Of a DNA stretch of 36,851 bases, positions 7,464 through 15,028 are shown in pieces. The position numbers and the translations under genes were made by a program. Origin of the DNA: Oscillospiraceae bacterium. Lineage in GTDB: Bacteria; Bacillota; Clostridia; Oscillospirales; Ruminococcaceae. The stretch covers positions 1 through 36,851 of the forward strand of contig JAFUWN010000113.1 in the NCBI GenBank assembly GCA_017483465.1, read 5' to 3'. How positions within the stretch are numbered: the first letter of the stretch is position 1; the number at the start of each line of letters is the position of its first letter. The notes under the pieces were generated by a model that saw nothing but the letters and a program-made list of their open reading frames with translations, made no database searches and was not told the DNA's origin.

Positions 7464-7485
7464 GTGATATGCTCAGCCGTTTTTC
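7455..7485 (+). terminator. Intrinsic terminator of the oxidoreductase operon
   Basis: A perfect 10-bp stem (7455-7464 with 7472-7481), 7-base loop, then a T-run. The stem includes the stop codon of the amidohydrolase gene, so termination and translation end are packed together. Confidence 0.92.
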
Positions 7486-7511
7486 TGATATTATAGTTCT
7501 GTTATATCTGA

Positions 7512-8912
7512 TTATCCTGCATTCTGCGGAGGCGGCGGCAGAAGCGGAGCAATCATCAGAGGAATCAGAACAGATAATAAACCGTAAGTTGATGTCGGGA
7601 AAGAGAAGATCATTTTTTTGAGTGCAAAGCCATTGATATTCTGATTGATAATCAAAGTCAGCATATCAATCCAGACTCCTGCATCACTGCCATAGATTGC
7701 CGCACCTTTCAGAGTGCCGTCTTTGGCGATAATAAAAGTAATATCAATATCAGATTCGTTGCGGGCTAACCATAACTGCTGTGTGCCGTATGGAACAGAA
7801 TGCACCTGATACAAATCCGGATGAGCCTGTGCTTCTTCGACCGTAATGCCTGTCTGAGCAATTCTGGGGAGTGTGAATACTAAATTCGGTACAGACGGAT
7901 ATACAATCGGAGCATCTGACAAGCCGAGAATCTGTTCAGCAATATAATCTGATTCAAAAGCTGCTGTGGGAGTGAGTTTCGGAACAGTTTTATTCAGCAC
8001 GTCACCGCTTGCGAAGATATTCGGCACAGCTGTCCGGAGATGATCATCTGTCACAATACCTTTTCTGTCAGCCTGAATGCCAAGTTCTTCCAGACCAAGA
8101 TTTTCGATATTCGGGATTCTGCCGACTGCATTCAGAACATAATCACATTCTGTTTCCGTGCCGTTCTTTGTTCTGACGAGATAGCCGTTTTCTGTTTTCT
8201 GTACTTCGGAAACCGCATCACTGAAAATAAATTCCGCACCTTCTTTGTGCATTTTAGCAGTAAGTTTCTTGACATACTCCTGCGGATAGGCAGCAAGAGC
8301 CTTATCGGAGAATTCAATAATTGTCACCTGCTTGCCCAATTTCAGAGCGATCGAAGCAAATTCCATTGAGATAATTCCGGCACCGATAAAGACAATTCTG
8401 TCAGGCATGATGTCTAAATCAAGAAAATCACGGCTGTCATGCAGATATTCTTTTCCGGCGATATCCGGAACGGCATTTCTTGCCCCTGTGCCGATGACAA
8501 TATATTCTGCTGTATAATTTTTATCTTCCACCTGAACTGTATTTTTATCTGTAATTTTTCCGTGACCGTTCAGGATCTGAATACCCAGCTTTGAGAAAGC
8601 ATCTGTCAGGATCACCGGAAATGCACCGATCAGCTGTTTTTTATACTGCATCAGAGGAGTCCAGCTGACAGCAGGCGAAGTCTGCACGGCAAGATTCTGA
8701 TAATTCTGCAAGCCATCGAGATATTCAAACGGAGCATCCAGAACGATTTTCGCATCACAGCCATAATTTGTACATGTTCCGGCGATCAGGTCTTTTTCCA
8801 CGAAAGCGACTTTCTTTCCGGCGAGTGCGAGTGTAACAGCCGCATGATTGCAGGCATGTCCGCTGCCGATAAAAATCACATCATAATCAAAATTAGAATT
8901 TGTACTTGCCAT
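7512..8912 (-). CDS. FAD/NAD(P)-dependent disulfide-oxidoreductase-like protein
   Basis: A 466-residue member of the class I pyridine nucleotide-disulfide oxidoreductases (lipoamide dehydrogenase/glutathione reductase fold). It has the FAD motif IGSGHAC, the redox pair C47-TNYG-C52, a NAD(P) motif FIGAGIISMEFASIAL, and the second FAD motif IFASGDV. The active-site His-Glu pair normally found near the C-terminus (HPT-x-SE) is absent; the matching place reads SFPTSTYGL, followed by a hydrophobic segment and a Pro-rich end (LLPPPPQNAG). It is therefore probably not an ordinary lipoamide dehydrogenase or glutathione reductase. No 2-oxoacid dehydrogenase genes are nearby. AGGAG precedes the ATG by 8 bases, and a consensus promoter lies at 8976-9004. 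Confidence 0.8.
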   Translation of the reverse strand: MASTNSNFDYDVIFIGSGHACNHAAVTLALAGKKVAFVEKDLIAGTCTNYGCDAKIVLDAPFEYLDGLQNYQNLAVQTSPAVSWTPLMQYKKQLIGAFPVILTDAFSKLGIQILNGHGKITDKNTVQVEDKNYTAEYIVIGTGARNAVPDIAGKEYLHDSRDFLDLDIMPDRIVFIGAGIISMEFASIALKLGKQVTIIEFSDKALAAYPQEYVKKLTAKMHKEGAEFIFSDAVSEVQKTENGYLVRTKNGTETECDYVLNAVGRIPNIENLGLEELGIQADRKGIVTDDHLRTAVPNIFASGDVLNKTVPKLTPTAAFESDYIAEQILGLSDAPIVYPSVPNLVFTLPRIAQTGITVEEAQAHPDLYQVHSVPYGTQQLWLARNESDIDITFIIAKDGTLKGAAIYGSDAGVWIDMLTLIINQNINGFALKKMIFSFPTSTYGLLSVLIPLMIAPLLPPPPQNAG

Positions 8913-8975
8913 AGTAAAGTCTCCTGAAATTAAATTTTATCAAATTAAATTGAGTTCAATCTTTATGATAGTTTT

Positions 8976-9004
8976 ATTATAACATAGTATTTCCTGTTTG
9001 TCAA
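8976..9004 (-). promoter_or_regulatory. Consensus sigma-A promoter for the flavoprotein
   Basis: Read leftward: TTGACA (9004-8999), 17 bases, TATAAT (8981-8976). Both hexamers are perfect, which implies strong expression unless repressed. Confidence 0.9.
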
Positions 9005-9023
9005 GTATTTTTTCAAAAATTTT

Positions 9024-9054
9024 TTAAAAAATAACAGTCTCTTTTCAGAGACTG
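9024..9054 (-). terminator. Intrinsic terminator after the ZIP transporter gene
   Basis: Read leftward: AGTCTC-type 8-bp perfect stem (9047-9054 with 9035-9042), a 4-base loop, then a T-rich tail (GTTATTTTTT). It ends about 20 bases before the promoter of the next leftward gene. Confidence 0.85.
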
Positions 9055-9064
9055 CTATAGAATA

Positions 9065-9823
9065 TCACCCGAGAGCAACATCAAGAATCATCATCACGGC
9101 GAAGCCTCCGGAAAAACTCAGTACACCAGTATTGGAATTATTTTCATCGGACATTTCCGGAATCAATTCTTTGATTACTACATAGATCATAGCACCGGCA
9201 GCGAAACTCAATAATGCCGGCATCACGGGAATCACAAGACCAGCGGCAAAGATTGTCAGTACTGCGGCGGCAGGCTCTACCGCTCCGGAGAGGACACCCA
9301 TCCAGAAAGATTTTGTTTTTTTCATGCCATCGGCTTTGAGCGGCATAGAAATAATGGCTCCTTCCGGAAAATTCTGGATTGCAATGCCCAAGGCCAAGAC
9401 CATTGCAGCGGCCGGAGTAATTTCCGCTCCGCCGTAGAGCAGTCCTGCATAGACAACGCCGACCGCCATGCCCTCCGGAATGTTATGCAGAGTAACAGCA
9501 AGCATCATCATAGTATTAGAGCGACTGTCAGGGTTCAGATTTTCCAAAGGCAGTATCTGATCTAACAGCAATAAAAATCCGATTCCAAGCAGAAAACCTC
9601 CGGCGGCCGGAAGAAAGGCCAGTCTGCCGAGCTGTACAGAAGACTGTTCCAGAGCCGGAATCAGCAGACTCCAGACACTTGCGGCGGTCATGATTCCGGC
9701 GGCAAAGCCGGTCAGAATCTGCTTTAATTTTATACTGAACTGATTTTTCATCAAAAACACACAGGCCGAACCCAGTGACGTACCTAAAAAGGGAAGCAGA
9801 ATCCCTTTACTGATTTCTATCAT
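9065..9823 (-). CDS. ZIP-family divalent metal transporter
   Basis: A 252-residue polytopic membrane protein with about eight hydrophobic segments. The two family signatures are present: HNIPEGMAVG (membrane segment 4) and QNFPEGAIIS (segment 5), which form the metal site. ZIP proteins bring zinc, iron or manganese into the cytoplasm; the metal here is not determinable. The ATG at 9823 is preferred, as AAGGAG (9832-9837) sits 8 bases upstream; the GTG at 9832 overlaps that site. The promoter at 9885-9914 is followed directly by an 18-bp perfect palindrome, so a metal-sensing repressor is likely. No regulator gene is next to it. Confidence 0.9.
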   Translation of the reverse strand: MIEISKGILLPFLGTSLGSACVFLMKNQFSIKLKQILTGFAAGIMTAASVWSLLIPALEQSSVQLGRLAFLPAAGGFLLGIGFLLLLDQILPLENLNPDSRSNTMMMLAVTLHNIPEGMAVGVVYAGLLYGGAEITPAAAMVLALGIAIQNFPEGAIISMPLKADGMKKTKSFWMGVLSGAVEPAAAVLTIFAAGLVIPVMPALLSFAAGAMIYVVIKELIPEMSDENNSNTGVLSFSGGFAVMMILDVALG

Positions 9824-9854
9824 AAAAACCACTCCTTGTGATAAAATATATTTT

Positions 9855-9872
9855 AGTTAGCAATTGCTAACT
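9855..9872. promoter_or_regulatory. Palindromic operator, likely metal-responsive
   Basis: AGTTAGCAATTGCTAACT is a perfect 18-bp palindrome. It lies from roughly +6 to +24 relative to the predicted start of the ZIP transporter transcript, a classic repressor position. I cannot assign the regulator: DtxR/MntR, Fur/Zur and MarR-type AdcR proteins are all possible. Confidence 0.8.
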
Positions 9873-9884
9873 CTCTATAGAAAT

Positions 9885-9914
9885 ATCATACTATATTTTC
9901 ATGCTGTCTGTCAA
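9885..9914 (-). promoter_or_regulatory. Promoter of the ZIP transporter gene
   Basis: Read leftward: TTGACA (9914-9909), 18 bases, TATGAT (9890-9885). The palindrome at 9855-9872 lies just downstream. Confidence 0.75.
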
Positions 9915-10090
9915 GCAGAATTCTGTAATATTGATAAATGCTCTGAAAAAACAATATTTTAAAGAATATAAATTATGCAGAATCGACAGCTTCTTATGAT
10001 TATTACATGCAAAAATGCTTGTTTCCGTGACAAACTTTTATTTTAATTATCTATTATTCTGATCTGTTTACTATGTTTGCTATAGATTTT
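9915..10090. other. AT-rich spacer, nothing recognised
   Basis: Between the ZIP promoter and the next rightward promoter there is AT-rich DNA with stops in all frames. I see no gene, riboswitch or clear repeat in it. Confidence 0.5.
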
Positions 10091-10095
10091 TTGTA

Positions 10096-10125
10096 TTGGA
10101 CAGTATAGAAAAAATATGTTATAAT
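10096..10125 (+). promoter_or_regulatory. Promoter of the Cys-rich mini-gene
   Basis: TTGGAC (10096-10101), 18 bases, TATAAT (10120-10125), with an extended TGt before the -10 element. It lies about 35 bases before the mini-gene start. Confidence 0.7.
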
Positions 10126-10159
10126 TATATTAGAAAATTACGAAAGGAGCTGTTCTTCC

Positions 10160-10237
10160 ATGATGAAACATTTGATTTGTTGTCCCTGCTGTTGTGGTAA
10201 AATTGCAGACATCGGCAGAAGAACGGCGGTTTTGTAA
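10160..10237 (+). CDS. Cys-rich 25-residue peptide, possible leader peptide
   Basis: A 26-codon ORF with a strong AAAGGAG site (10143-10149) 10 bases before the ATG, a good promoter upstream and a terminator right after it. The core ICCPCCCGKIADI has five cysteines in six residues around one proline. Two readings are possible. It may be a small metal-binding peptide, since CPxCGK resembles half of a zinc ribbon. Or it may be a regulatory leader peptide: its last codons can form a hairpin (10214-10223 with 10243-10253) that excludes the terminator at 10251-10274. A second terminator further on argues against simple control of the next gene. The promoter-SD-terminator unit makes transcription likely; function is unknown. 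Confidence 0.6.
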   Translation: MMKHLICCPCCCGKIADIGRRTAVL

Positions 10238-10250
10238 TAAGTTTCTTTCT

Positions 10251-10274
10251 GCCCTGATTGAAGGGCTTTTTTTG
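10251..10274 (+). terminator. First terminator after the Cys-rich mini-gene
   Basis: GCCCT (10251-10255), 6-base loop, AGGGC (10262-10266), then seven or more T residues. The stem is short. Its left arm is also part of the alternative hairpin that begins at 10214. Confidence 0.75.
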
Positions 10275-10283
10275 TGACTTATT

Positions 10284-10318
10284 GCGGAACAGGCAGGTTT
10301 CTGCCTGTTCCGCTTTTT
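10284..10318 (+). terminator. Second, strong terminator
   Basis: A perfect 13-bp stem GCGGAACAGGCAG (10284-10296) with CTGCCTGTTCCGC (10301-10313), a 4-base loop and a T5 run. It stands only 18 bases after the first terminator. Confidence 0.9.
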
Positions 10319-10365
10319 GTATGCCTTTTTTAAGTTATTTATGATTATGATAAGGAGAATTTATT

Positions 10366-11241
10366 ATGATTACACATCAGGAAAGTACAACTGCGAAATT
10401 ATGTGCCTTTGCCAGAGCATGGCACTCCAATCATGCCAGAAACAAGATTTTTGATGATTATCTTGCCTATGATCTCATGGGCCGTGAGACTTATAAAATG
10501 CTGGAAGAATTCATCCGTGAAGAATTCACCGGCGGTGAAGAGATTGCAGATTTTGTCAATCAGTATTTCTCCCCGATACCTCTTTCAAGAATGCCTTTCA
10601 CGGAACAGAGATTACAGAAATTCGCACAGGGTCAGAAAATTCAGTATGTCATCTGCGGTGCGGGTGCAGATACGTTTTCTTTCAGAAACGAAAATCCGGA
10701 TATTGAAGTATTTGAGATTGATCATCCCGATACACAGCGTTATAAACTGGAGCGTATCGAAAAACTGGAATGGAATATCCCTGAAAATGTCCATTTTGTT
10801 TCGGTCGATTTTGAATCCGAACGGATGACCGATAAACTGCCGGCTTCCGGATTTGATCCGAATAAGAAAACTTTTTTCAGTATCTTAGGTGTATCCTATT
10901 ATCTGACTTTGCCTGTGTTTACGCATACCCTCAGCCAGATTGCAGAGCTTTCGTCTCTGGACAGTGTGCTTGTCTTTGATTATCCGATCAAAAATCAGTT
11001 CACAGGGCGGGCAGGAGAACTTGAAATCATGACTGAAAATCTGGGAGAAAAAATGCAGGGAGGCTTTGCCTATAATGAAGTTTCCAGAGCCTTATATCAG
11101 CTGGGCTTTCAGATTGATACGTATCTGACTCCTGAAAAAATTCAGAAATTATATTTCAGCAACCGGACAGACGGCCTGAAAGCCTTTGAAAATGTCAGTC
11201 TGCTTTCGGCAGTATTCACCAACGGCAGAATTTATGAATAA
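10366..11241 (+). CDS. Class I SAM methyltransferase (leucine carboxyl methyltransferase-like)
   Basis: A 291-residue protein of the LCM/PPM1-type S-adenosylmethionine methyltransferases. YVICGAGADTFSFR is the SAM-binding glycine loop (about residues 95-108), FEIDHPDTQRYKLER the acidic loop at the end of strand 2, and VHFVSVDFE the next strand. In bacteria this family modifies polyketides or small metabolites; the substrate here is unknown. AAGGAG lies 8 bases before the ATG. It follows two terminators, so it needs its own promoter; TTGTAT-17-TATGAT at 10317-10345 is a weak candidate that leaves almost no leader. The next gene has its own promoter. Confidence 0.82.
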   Translation: MITHQESTTAKLCAFARAWHSNHARNKIFDDYLAYDLMGRETYKMLEEFIREEFTGGEEIADFVNQYFSPIPLSRMPFTEQRLQKFAQGQKIQYVICGAGADTFSFRNENPDIEVFEIDHPDTQRYKLERIEKLEWNIPENVHFVSVDFESERMTDKLPASGFDPNKKTFFSILGVSYYLTLPVFTHTLSQIAELSSLDSVLVFDYPIKNQFTGRAGELEIMTENLGEKMQGGFAYNEVSRALYQLGFQIDTYLTPEKIQKLYFSNRTDGLKAFENVSLLSAVFTNGRIYE

Positions 11242-11244
11242 CAC

Positions 11245-11273
11245 TTGAAAAAAATTATCTCCTGTGCTATAAT
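11245..11273 (+). promoter_or_regulatory. Promoter of the alpha/beta hydrolase gene
   Basis: TTGAAA (11245-11250), 17 bases, TATAAT (11268-11273) with an extended TGc. It begins four bases after the methyltransferase stop codon. Confidence 0.85.
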
Positions 11274-11308
11274 ATATATGCTATTATTATAATCACGAGG
11301 TGAGGAAC

Positions 11309-12262
11309 ATGCCTTCTTTCAAGGGCGGAATCAGCAGATATGTGATGCATAAGCTGAATAATTTCAATATTTATTATACTCCGGATGTTGTTGGAAAAAT
11401 CAAAAAAATTTCCGGAAAGCTGGTCAATGACGATTATCCGGACGGATTCACAAGAATTCGTGAAAAAACACCTGCCGGCACAAGATACGAACATCTGCAC
11501 AAAACCGATACGGAACCCAACGGCAGATTGATTCTCTATTTTCACGGCGGTGCGTATATCGGCGGCCTGTTTGGATTTTACAGGGATTTTGCCGAAGATT
11601 TCTATTATCAGGCAGGTCAGCCGGAAACAGTTTATTTAGATTATCATACTGCTCCGGAGTATCAGTACCCGACACAGCTCAGTGAAGCTCTCGATCTGTG
11701 GCACGATCTAACAAAACGTCAGGGCTATCGTCCGGAAAATATCATTCTTGGCGGAGATTCTGCCGGAGCGAATCTCCTGCTTGCCATGATGCTGAAACTC
11801 CGTGATGACGGCGAACCGCTTCCGCTGGGAGCATTCTGTATTTCAGCATGGGCAGATATGACAGGAAATTCCGGGACATTCTATTTCAATTACGGAAAAG
11901 ATATTGAATTCGGCGATCTGAAACATCCTGTCATGAACCAGAGAAAAAAACAGCAGCTGCTTGCCAGTGACATTTACTGTTTTATCGGTGATGCGGACAG
12001 AACCGACCCGTATATTTCTCCTGTCTACGGAGAATATCATAATTTCCCGCCCATGATGTTCACAGTCGGCGGAGATGAAATGCTGCTTGATGATACACTC
12101 ACGATTGTCGATAAGCTTCGGAAACAGAACATTCCTGTGCTGTGCGAAATGCAGCCGGAGATGTTTCATATTTATACAGCACTCCGTGATGCCACTCCGG
12201 AGAGCAAATACAGCTGGAACAGGGTTCTGAAATATATCAGAATCATGTATCATATTCAGTAA
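11309..12262 (+). CDS. Alpha/beta hydrolase, HSL-type esterase/lipase
   Basis: A 317-residue alpha/beta hydrolase-3 protein. It has the oxyanion-hole motif YFHGGAYIGG, the nucleophile elbow GGDSAGAN, a late acidic residue in VGGDEMLLDD, and the catalytic His in EMFHIY, so the Ser-Asp-His triad is complete. Such enzymes cleave carboxyl esters; the substrate is unknown, and no signal peptide is seen, so it is probably cytoplasmic. The ATG at 11309 follows GAGGTG at 11297-11302; a GTG at 11300 overlaps that ribosome site. It is followed 11 bases later by a membrane protein gene, probably in the same transcript. Confidence 0.88.
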   Translation: MPSFKGGISRYVMHKLNNFNIYYTPDVVGKIKKISGKLVNDDYPDGFTRIREKTPAGTRYEHLHKTDTEPNGRLILYFHGGAYIGGLFGFYRDFAEDFYYQAGQPETVYLDYHTAPEYQYPTQLSEALDLWHDLTKRQGYRPENIILGGDSAGANLLLAMMLKLRDDGEPLPLGAFCISAWADMTGNSGTFYFNYGKDIEFGDLKHPVMNQRKKQQLLASDIYCFIGDADRTDPYISPVYGEYHNFPPMMFTVGGDEMLLDDTLTIVDKLRKQNIPVLCEMQPEMFHIYTALRDATPESKYSWNRVLKYIRIMYHIQ

Positions 12263-12273
12263 GCGGTATCATC

Positions 12274-12990
12274 ATGACTCAGACCACACAAAAAAAATTT
12301 CTGGAATGCGAACGCTGGTGGACACTGGCCTTTCTGATGTATGTCGGGGGTTTTTTCGGCGGCTATACCTATTCTGTCAGAGGCGGTATTTTCTGCAACG
12401 CACAGACGGCTAATTTTGTCTTGTTAGCGATGGCAATCGGCTCAGGCGACTGGGCACAGGCCAAATATCTGTGTATTCCGATTACTGCCTATTTTCTGGG
12501 AGCAGTTGTATCAGAAACCGCAGCGGAGAAAATCAAAAAATTTCATCTCATCCGGTGGGATACGCTTCTGATTCTGATTGAAATGCTTGTCGTCCTGATA
12601 CTGGGCTTTATTCCGGACAGTGCTCCTTTTCAGATTTCTCAGATTGCTGTGAATTTCATCTGCTCGATGCAGTATAATACATTCCGGCAGGCGGACGGCA
12701 TCCCGATGGCAACGACATTCTGCACGAATCACATCCGGCAGGTAGGTGTTTTCTTTACCAAAGGCATCCGCCATAAAGATATAGAGCATATCAAGAGAAT
12801 GGGTTTTCATGCAGGAATGCTGGCATTATTTGTCGCCGGAGGCATTACTTCTGCGATTGCCTGTCACAGATTTTCCGGGAAGGGAGTCTGGTTTGCTCTG
12901 ATTCCTCTGCTGATCACTTTTCTTGATTTATTATATGCCGATCTCAAAACCGAGAAAGACCAGATGGACAGAATCCCGAAAGGGCATTGA
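12274..12990 (+). CDS. DUF1275/YoaK-family membrane protein
   Basis: A 238-residue integral membrane protein with about six hydrophobic segments. The N-terminal WTLAFLMYVGGFFGGYTY and TANFVLLAMAIGSGDW segments, and FICSMQYNTFR in the middle, match the YoaK/DUF1275 family, whose function is unknown (a transporter-like fold has been suggested). The ribosome site is weak, so translation may depend on the hydrolase gene ending 11 bases earlier. It ends at a bidirectional terminator shared with the converging TPM gene. Confidence 0.8.
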   Translation: MTQTTQKKFLECERWWTLAFLMYVGGFFGGYTYSVRGGIFCNAQTANFVLLAMAIGSGDWAQAKYLCIPITAYFLGAVVSETAAEKIKKFHLIRWDTLLILIEMLVVLILGFIPDSAPFQISQIAVNFICSMQYNTFRQADGIPMATTFCTNHIRQVGVFFTKGIRHKDIEHIKRMGFHAGMLALFVAGGITSAIACHRFSGKGVWFALIPLLITFLDLLYADLKTEKDQMDRIPKGH

Positions 12991-13030
12991 AAAAACAGGA
13001 GACAGCCTCTGCTGTCCCCTGTTATTTTTA
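12987..13030. terminator. Bidirectional terminator
   Basis: A 13-bp stem with one mismatch (12994-13006 with 13011-13023) has A-tracts on the left and T-tracts on the right, so it can end transcripts from both sides. It separates two converging genes. Confidence 0.85.
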
Positions 13031-13912
13031 TCTGTGATGGCCGCCGCCGCCGTGACCTCCGTGAGAATGTCCGCCGGAAGAATGGTGTCCGCCGCTGGAT
13101 CTGCTTCCGGAACTGCTCGAAACATGTGTTTTTGTGGTGCGTTCCCGGATAAATCTGTCAGACTGTTCGGTATACCGGACAGTTTTCTTATTCAGATAAT
13201 TTGTCGGAGAAAGTTCATAGATAAATTTATATTTCGCCTTGATGGAAGCCTTTACGATCGCCGAAACAATCAACCCCAGAATCAGTCCCAGAATGCCGCC
13301 GAATATCAGGTTCCCCGTATTAAGATAAGGCTTGTAAGATGTTGTAATAATCTCTCCGTTTTCTATATGATAATATTCATGATATACATCATCATAGATC
13401 CAGTACCGGTCAGGAATACCGATTTCATAATAATTTTCGAGCTGATCGGCAAAAGCCTGCAAAGCTCCCGGAACATCTTCTCTTCCGACAGGATAGAGAT
13501 ATTTATCAATTGCATAATGAATCTGCTCCACACGGTTGCTTTCAGAACTGTTTGTATAATAAAACTGTGCCATACCGGAAGTAGAGATATAATCATACGG
13601 ATGAGTCACACCGCTCAGATCAATATAGAGACAAATACCATCTGTTTTATTTCCGTAAAGCCGGTCATAAGTAGAATCCGCCATACTTTCGATCGTAATT
13701 TCAGACCGGGCATCTTTCCCCAGAATTACAACAACATTCATATTGACATTGTCGGCCGCTTCCTGAAGATGTTCCGCAGCGGTGACAAAATCATCTGTAC
13801 TGAGATAATTTCCCTCATCGAAAAGCTGCAATCCGGCAGCAGAAGCCGATATTCCGGAGCAGGCCAGAATCATCAGCAAAGTTGTCATCAGACAAATCAG
13901 ATATTTTTTCAA
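13028..13912 (-). CDS. TPM-domain membrane protein with His/Gly-rich tail (YdjH-like)
   Basis: A 294-residue protein with an N-terminal signal peptide (residues 1-26, ending ISASAAG), an extracytoplasmic TPM domain (about 28-160), one membrane segment near 198-220 (NLIFGGILGLILGLIV) and a basic, low-complexity C-terminus ending GGHSHGGHGGGGHHR. TPM domains occur in YgcG/YdjH-type proteins. The tail is unusually rich in histidine where relatives usually have Gly/Ser, which may allow metal binding. It starts with TTG at 13912, overlapping the zinc-ribbon gene's TGA, with GGGAGGG 8 bases upstream. Together with the next two genes it forms a module like Bacillus ydjH-ydjG-ydjI. Confidence 0.82.
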   Translation of the reverse strand: MKKYLICLMTTLLMILACSGISASAAGLQLFDEGNYLSTDDFVTAAEHLQEAADNVNMNVVVILGKDARSEITIESMADSTYDRLYGNKTDGICLYIDLSGVTHPYDYISTSGMAQFYYTNSSESNRVEQIHYAIDKYLYPVGREDVPGALQAFADQLENYYEIGIPDRYWIYDDVYHEYYHIENGEIITTSYKPYLNTGNLIFGGILGLILGLIVSAIVKASIKAKYKFIYELSPTNYLNKKTVRYTEQSDRFIRERTTKTHVSSSSGSRSSGGHHSSGGHSHGGHGGGGHHR

Positions 13913-14979
13913 GACAGCAGCCCTCCCAATACACCGAGCACAATTCCTGCCAGAGTAATTATCATACAGAGCCGTGACACTTTTCCGTTATCAAGCGGCG
14001 GTGTGCCGGCCTGTTTTCCTGTCTGCCCGTTGATGGCAAAATCATACTGCTTTCCCTGATACTGATAAGACATGAACCACACCGGAAGAAGCATATACTG
14101 CCATTTGGTCTGAAGCACATTCATATCTGACTGGAGTACTCTGACAGAATCATAGCCCGTCATAGACGACCGGAGCATCTGATCACTGCCGTTCACAGCC
14201 CGGTTCCGGACACGAGGAAACACCTGTGATTTGTTCACATCATATTTATCTGACATAAAGCCGCTTAAATAAGCCATTTCAAAAGGCTTTTCCTCCCGAT
14301 AGTCAAACGGTTCTATGGCTTCCATGAGATCATCCGGAACTTTGGATTCTCCGTCTGCGGGAATGCCGATGAAATCCAGTTCTGCATTACGAATGACTTC
14401 ATATTCCTTGACTTCCGTATAATGATAATCACCGGACGACCAGTGCCGGATTTTATGGCATTCTGCATTCATTCTGCCCCGGATATGGCAGTCTGCCACC
14501 CAGAACGGCACATAAACGCCGTGCAGATGCAGAAGCTGACTGTCAGAAAGAAAATCTTTCGGCAGAAATTTCCGGTTACCGCACCAGTTTTTAAAAATAT
14601 CCACAGCCTGCTGACGGGAAATCTTAAACGGAATGACTTTAGACGGCCGGTATTCACCGGATAATCTGCCTTTCAGCACGACAGGATTATGACAGTAAAC
14701 ACATTCTGTTGCAGTCGTATTCAGATCTGTAATCAATTCCGCACCGCAGCTCTGACAGATATAAAGCTGATTGCTTTCAGCGAACTCATCCAAAGCAGGT
14801 GCAGCCGCCTGTGCTTCATTCTGCATCTGTTCATTAGCGGCCTTGCATTCTTCGATCGTAAAGAAACTGTCACAGAATTCACAGGAAAAGCCCTGCTTAT
14901 TAGGATTGAACCGCAGATCTGCATTACAGTTCGGGCATTTATACTGAATGCTTGCCATATTCTGAGAATCAGAACTCAT
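13909..14979 (-). CDS. Zinc-ribbon membrane protein (YdjG-like)
   Basis: A 356-residue protein. Two zinc ribbons lie at residues 15-36 (CPNC ... CEFC) and 75-96 (CQSC ... CVYC); a long middle domain has repeated aromatic stretches (VYVPFWVADC, LLPVWFMSY); and one membrane segment is at the extreme C-terminus (about 334-355). This matches TFIIB-type zinc-ribbon proteins such as Bacillus YdjG, a membrane anchor in the PspA-associated stress system. AAAGGAG precedes the ATG. It overlaps the TPM gene by four bases and follows the SPFH gene by about 50 bases. No pspA homologue is seen in the window. Confidence 0.82.
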   Translation of the reverse strand: MSSDSQNMASIQYKCPNCNADLRFNPNKQGFSCEFCDSFFTIEECKAANEQMQNEAQAAAPALDEFAESNQLYICQSCGAELITDLNTTATECVYCHNPVVLKGRLSGEYRPSKVIPFKISRQQAVDIFKNWCGNRKFLPKDFLSDSQLLHLHGVYVPFWVADCHIRGRMNAECHKIRHWSSGDYHYTEVKEYEVIRNAELDFIGIPADGESKVPDDLMEAIEPFDYREEKPFEMAYLSGFMSDKYDVNKSQVFPRVRNRAVNGSDQMLRSSMTGYDSVRVLQSDMNVLQTKWQYMLLPVWFMSYQYQGKQYDFAINGQTGKQAGTPPLDNGKVSRLCMIITLAGIVLGVLGGLLS

Positions 14980-15028
14980 AAGCTGTACTCCTTTTATTGC
15001 TTAATTAATTAATATCATCACGAGCAGA

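Noticed and set aside
12923-14059. Long plus-strand open frame opposite the TPM and zinc-ribbon genes
   Set aside because: No ribosome site, no recognisable domain, odd composition; the minus-strand genes have clear domains and coupled starts.
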